Positions 60,849-64,000 of a stretch of 64,000 bases of DNA are shown here, one piece after another (the first letter of the stretch is position 1; every line of letters starts with the position of its first letter). The stretch is from assembly GCF_018388445.1 (NCBI RefSeq), contig NZ_CP074405.1, positions 1,302,001-1,366,000 of the forward strand, given 5' to 3'. The position numbers and the translations under genes are program-made. A model generated the notes under the pieces. It was not told where the DNA came from, ran no database searches, and saw only the letters and a list, made by a program, of their open reading frames with translations. The DNA comes from Cellulomonas wangleii (GTDB lineage Bacteria > Actinomycetota > Actinomycetes > Actinomycetales > Cellulomonadaceae).

Positions 60849-61949
60849 TCACGGGTGCGGGGCGGTGCGGGCGGGCGTGGCCGGCAGGCGCACGCGCATG
60901 GTGCAGCCCGAGTCGGAGTCGGCGACCTCCACGGTGCCCCCGTGCAGCTCCACGGCCCAGCGGACGATCGCCAGGCCGAGCCCCGTGCCACCCGTCGACC
61001 CCTGTCCCGTCAGCGCGGGGGTGTTCCCCCGCACGAACCGCTCGAAGACGTGCGCGCGCTGCTCCCGGGCGATGCCCGGTCCCCGGTCGATCACGTCGAT
61101 CTGCACGTCGCGCCCCGCACGACGGGCGACCACGCGGACCTCCTCGTCCGCGGGCGAGTGCCGGGCCGCGTTCTGCAGGAGGTTGGCGATCACCTGGTGC
61201 AGCCGCTCCGGGTCGGCGGGGACGGTCAGACCGTCCGGCACGACGTCCACGACGAACCGCAGCCGCTTCTCGGCACCGACCAGCGACGCCTCGTCGGCCG
61301 CCTCGTCCAGCAGCTGGTCCAGGTCGACGTCCTCGATCCGCAGCGACATGGCACCCGCCTCGACCCGCGACAGGTCGAGCAGGGAGGACACCAGCCGGGA
61401 CAGCCGCTCGGTCTGCGCCAGCGCGACGGCCAGGGTCGCGGGGTCCGGCTCGCTGACCCCGTCGACCATGTTCTCGAGCTGTGCCTGCAGCGCCGTGACG
61501 GGTGTGCGCAGCTCGTGCGACACGTTGGCGACCAGCTCGCGCCGGAAGGTGTCCAGGTGCTCCAGGTCGTCGGCCATCGTGTTGAACGCCTCGGCGAGCT
61601 GCCCGACCTCGTCGCGGCTCGTGGAGCGCACCCGGCGGCTGTAGTCGCCGGCCGCCATCGCCCGCGCCGCCTCGGTCATCTCCCGCAGCGGGGACGTCAT
61701 GCCGCGGGCCAGCAGCTGCGTCACGACGAGCGACAGGGCGATCGCCAGCGGCAGCGTGCGGCTCGGGCCGAGCGCCTGGCCGTAGCCCACCCAGATGACG
61801 AAGGCGGCGAGCGTGACGGTCGCGGCGACCAGCACGCCCAGCTTCATCTTGATGGTGCGCAGCGGGTCGAGCGGCCGGACGTCCGGCAGCCGCCAGCGGT
61901 CGGCGTCCCCCCGCGCGTGGCGGGCGGGCGGCGGTGGGGGAACCGTCAC
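60849..61949 (-). CDS. two-component sensor histidine kinase
   Basis: A 366-residue membrane kinase. Two hydrophobic segments (about 36-56 and 66-83) flank only about ten residues outside, so there is no large sensor domain. A HAMP domain follows (SPLREMTEAARAMAAGDYSRRV). The dimerisation helix has the phospho-His in ANVSHELRTPVTAL (His145). The ATPase domain has the N box NLLQNAARHS, G1 DRGPGIA, F box and G2 GGTGLGLAIV. GTG overlaps the stop of the response regulator gene. It may sense membrane state rather than a soluble ligand. The 220 nt between it and kgd show nothing else. Confidence 0.93.
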   Translation of the reverse strand: MTVPPPPPARHARGDADRWRLPDVRPLDPLRTIKMKLGVLVAATVTLAAFVIWVGYGQALGPSRTLPLAIALSLVVTQLLARGMTSPLREMTEAARAMAAGDYSRRVRSTSRDEVGQLAEAFNTMADDLEHLDTFRRELVANVSHELRTPVTALQAQLENMVDGVSEPDPATLAVALAQTERLSRLVSSLLDLSRVEAGAMSLRIEDVDLDQLLDEAADEASLVGAEKRLRFVVDVVPDGLTVPADPERLHQVIANLLQNAARHSPADEEVRVVARRAGRDVQIDVIDRGPGIAREQRAHVFERFVRGNTPALTGQGSTGGTGLGLAIVRWAVELHGGTVEVADSDSGCTMRVRLPATPARTAPHP

Positions 61950-62701
61950 GACCCGCCCTCGGCGGGGTCGTCCGCCGCCGCGTCCGCGGGCTCGTAGGCG
62001 TACCCCACGCCGTGGACCGTGCGGATCAGGTCCGGCCCGAGCTTGCGGCGCAGGGCCTTGATGTGGGAGTCGACGGTCCGGGTCCCGCTGGCGTCCACCC
62101 AGTCCCACACGTCCGCGAGCAGCCGCTCGCGGGTCAGCACGGTGCGCGGCGAGGACGCGAGCGTCAGCAGCAGGTCGAACTCGGTCGGGGTCAGGTGCAC
62201 CTCGGTCCCGGCGCGCTGCACCCGGCGCTGCGCGCTGTCGATCGTGACGTCACCGACCACGAGCGGGGGCTCCGGCTGCTGGACGGTGGCCATCTCGGCG
62301 GCCCGCGCCGCACGCTCGGTGCGGCGCAGCAGCACCTTGGTCCGCGCGACCAGCTCGCGCATCGAGAACGGCTTGGTCATGTAGTCGTCGGCGCCCACAC
62401 CCAGGCCGACCAGCATGTCCGTCTCGTCGTCGCGGGCCGTGAGCATGAGGACGGGGACGGGCCGCTCGGCCTGGATCTGCCGGCACACCTCGAGGCCGTC
62501 GATCCCCGGCAGCATGACGTCGAGGACGACGACGTCCGGCTGCAGCCGGGCGGCGGTCGCGACGCCCGCGTGGCCGTCGCCCACCGCCTCGACGTTCCAG
62601 CCCTCGGCGGTGAAGCGGTGCACGATCGCCTGGGCGATCGCGGGCTCGTCCTCCACCACGAGGACGGTGGTGACACCCGGTCGCGCGACGCTGGTGGCCA
62701 T
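61946..62701 (-). CDS. OmpR/PhoB family response regulator
   Basis: A 251-residue regulator. Receiver domain: acidic pair in VLVVEDEP (19-20 region), phospho-acceptor Asp61 in VVVLDVMLPGIDG, and Lys110 in YMTKPFS. C-terminal winged helix with EVHLTPTEFDLLLTLASSPRTVLTRERLL and GTRTVDSHIKALRRKLG, ending in the IRTVHGVGYAYEP hairpin. ATG at 62701 has CACGCT 6 nt upstream, suggesting a leaderless start. The kinase gene follows with a GTGA overlap. Targets are not known. Confidence 0.95.
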   Translation of the reverse strand: MATSVARPGVTTVLVVEDEPAIAQAIVHRFTAEGWNVEAVGDGHAGVATAARLQPDVVVLDVMLPGIDGLEVCRQIQAERPVPVLMLTARDDETDMLVGLGVGADDYMTKPFSMRELVARTKVLLRRTERAARAAEMATVQQPEPPLVVGDVTIDSAQRRVQRAGTEVHLTPTEFDLLLTLASSPRTVLTRERLLADVWDWVDASGTRTVDSHIKALRRKLGPDLIRTVHGVGYAYEPADAAADDPAEGGS

Positions 62702-62960
62702 GGGGCCAGCGTGGCACACGCAGCCGGGAGCGGTCATGGCGAGCCCGCGCGCGTCCGCGCATCGTCCGTAGGATGTCGCTCACCATGAGCAGCTCAAGTC
62801 GCTGCCGGCATCGCGTCCCGCCCCGCGTCCGTCCCGCCCCCGCCGCGTGCGCGGGAGCCGGCCGCGGACGGCGTCCCGCTGGACGCGAGCACGCCGGCCC
62901 GCCCCTCTCCACGTCCTGCGAGCCCGCGGGTGCCCGCGGGCACCGCGCGCCGGTGCTCCC

Positions 62961-64000
62961 GTGCTGACCGACTGGCTGCTCGTCGGCCTCGGTGTGCTGC
63001 TGACCGCGGGGACGGCGGTGTTCGTCGCCGCCGAGTTCGCGCTCGTCACCCTCGACCCCGGTCTCGTCGAGCGGCAGACCGCCCCCGACGACACGCGCGG
63101 CGGCTCCGTCGTGCGGGCGCTGCGCCGGCTCTCGACGCAGCTGTCCGGGGCCCAGGTCGGCATCACCGTCACGACTGTGCTGCTCGGCTACACCACGCAG
63201 CCCGCGGTCGTGCGCCTGCTCGGCCTGCCGCTGGAGGGCGCGGGGGTCGGGGGTGCCGTGGCGGGTGCGCTCGCGGCCGTGCTCGCGCTGGTCCTCGTCA
63301 ACGGGTTCTCCATGCTCTTCGGCGAGCTCGTGCCCAAGAACTTCGCCATCGCCCGCCCGCTGGGCACCGCACGCGTCGTGGCGCCGCTGCAGCTGGGCTT
63401 CACCGCCGCGCTGCGCCCGGTGATCGCCCTGACCAACGGGACCGCCAACGCCCTGCTGCGGCGCGTGGGCGTCGAGCCGCGCGAGGAGCTGTCGGGCGCG
63501 CGGTCGCCCGCCGAGCTCGCCTCGCTCGTGCGCCGGTCCGCCGCCCAGGGCACGTTGGACCAGGCCACCGCGACGCTGCTGACCAACTCGATCGACTTCT
63601 CGACCCTCACCGCCGTCGACGTCATGACGGACCGCACGCGCCTGCACGTGGTGCGGCGCGACGACTCCGCCGCCGACGTGATGGCGCTGGCCCGGCAGAC
63701 CGGCCACTCGCGCTTCCCCGTCATCGGGGACTCCGTGGACGACGTGCTGGGCCTGGTCCACCTGCGCAAGGCGATGGCGGTGCCCCACGAGCGGCGCCCG
63801 GAGGTGCCGGCCGCCGCCCTCATGGTCGACGCGCCGCGCGTCCCCGAGACGGTGGGCCTGGGTCCCCTGCTGGTCGACCTGCGAGCGCAGGGACTGCAGA
63901 TGGCGGTCGTCGTGGACGAGTACGGCGGCACCGCCGGTGCCGTGACCCTCGAGGACGTCGTCGAGGAGCTGGTCGGCGAGGTGGCCGACGAGCACGACCG
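62961..64000 (+). CDS. CNNM/CorC family transporter, 3' end outside window
   Basis: The 346 codons present cover the N-terminal DUF21/CNNM membrane domain and the start of the CBS pair. Helices include LVGLGVLLTAGTAVFVAAEFALV, and NGFSMLFGELVPKNFAIARPLG is the conserved family segment. The CBS region begins near VDVMTDRTRLHVV and contains VDEYGGTAGAVTLEDVVEELVGEV. The family is linked to Mg2+/Co2+ export or hemolysin-like proteins; the exact ion is not certain. GTG at 62961 is the best start. The 259 nt between it and the divergent response regulator hold a TAGGAT box at 62769-62774 and a possible short frame (62785-62967) of doubtful coding value. Confidence 0.88.
   Translation, partial: MLTDWLLVGLGVLLTAGTAVFVAAEFALVTLDPGLVERQTAPDDTRGGSVVRALRRLSTQLSGAQVGITVTTVLLGYTTQPAVVRLLGLPLEGAGVGGAVAGALAAVLALVLVNGFSMLFGELVPKNFAIARPLGTARVVAPLQLGFTAALRPVIALTNGTANALLRRVGVEPREELSGARSPAELASLVRRSAAQGTLDQATATLLTNSIDFSTLTAVDVMTDRTRLHVVRRDDSAADVMALARQTGHSRFPVIGDSVDDVLGLVHLRKAMAVPHERRPEVPAAALMVDAPRVPETVGLGPLLVDLRAQGLQMAVVVDEYGGTAGAVTLEDVVEELVGEVADEHD

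Noticed and set aside
62785..62967. Possible small frame (Ser- and Arg-rich) before the CNNM/CorC-type gene
   Set aside because: It starts 10 nt after a TAGGAT box, but the peptide is Pro/Ala/Arg-rich with no clear sensor codons beyond a few Ser, and no attenuator hairpin with a T-run follows. Not enough support for a leader peptide.

Overview
This is a very GC-rich stretch of actinobacterial chromosome. Gene content and style point to the order Micrococcales, most like Cellulomonas or a close relative; this is inferred from protein families, not from a database match. The evidence is: many GTG starts, at least ten genes with a TANNNT hexamer exactly 6 nt before the start codon (leaderless transcription), the fused 2-oxoglutarate decarboxylase/dehydrogenase Kgd, the sigR-rsrA pair next to a tiny bL37 gene, a DUF3516 helicase and a GH127 arabinofuranosidase. 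I see no tRNA, rRNA or CRISPR array.

Layout. 1-1.9 kb: end of an OmpA-domain gene, a lipoprotein, and an AMIN-like lipoprotein. 2-11.5 kb: branched-chain amino acid synthesis (ilvBNC, leuB, ilvE, cimA). Two short leader peptides followed by attenuators sit here: an Ile/Leu/Val-rich one before ilvB and an Ile-Ile one before cimA. 11.6-21 kb: housekeeping and membrane genes (lipoate ligase, two DUF202 proteins, YggS, YqgE, YccF, YbaK, VIT transporter, DUF3516 helicase, APH-fold kinase). 21-30.6 kb: acyl-CoA ligase with an operator built into its promoter, RNase HI, and a LacI-controlled sugar locus (thuA, two Gfo/Idh/MocA dehydrogenases, lacI, GH127 enzyme). 30.7-34.5 kb: a low-GC insertion of about 2.9 kb that splits a gene usually annotated as 3-methyladenine DNA glycosylase. 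34.5-37.7 kb: PNPOx-family oxidase, then a polar amino-acid ABC transporter preceded by a leaderless peptide with three Cys codons near its end. 37.7-50 kb: membrane acyltransferase-like protein, methyltransferases, FAH protein, AGCS symporter, small alarmone synthetase, gltX, HAD phosphatase, hisN, rsgA, aroA, DoxX-like protein. 50-54.3 kb: sigR-rsrA, bL37, a PilT-like ATPase and a DUF4097-PadR operon. 54.3-64 kb: membrane and SGNH proteins, a GlxA-type regulator, kgd, a two-component system and the start of a CNNM/CorC-type protein.

Most notable: the insertion at 30942-33846 is bounded by a 6-bp direct repeat (CAGGTC). Removing one repeat copy plus the intervening DNA would rejoin the split gene exactly in frame. 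The insertion carries its own diverged, lower-GC copy of the gene's C-terminal part fused in frame, so the host gene remains an open frame of 344 codons. Its cargo is an AAA/ORC-like P-loop ATPase and a small membrane protein, with no recombinase visible. This is my best candidate for an undescribed mobile or defence-type module. The regulatory leaders for Ile/Val/Leu, Ile and Cys and the extended sigR frame are the next most interesting signals.
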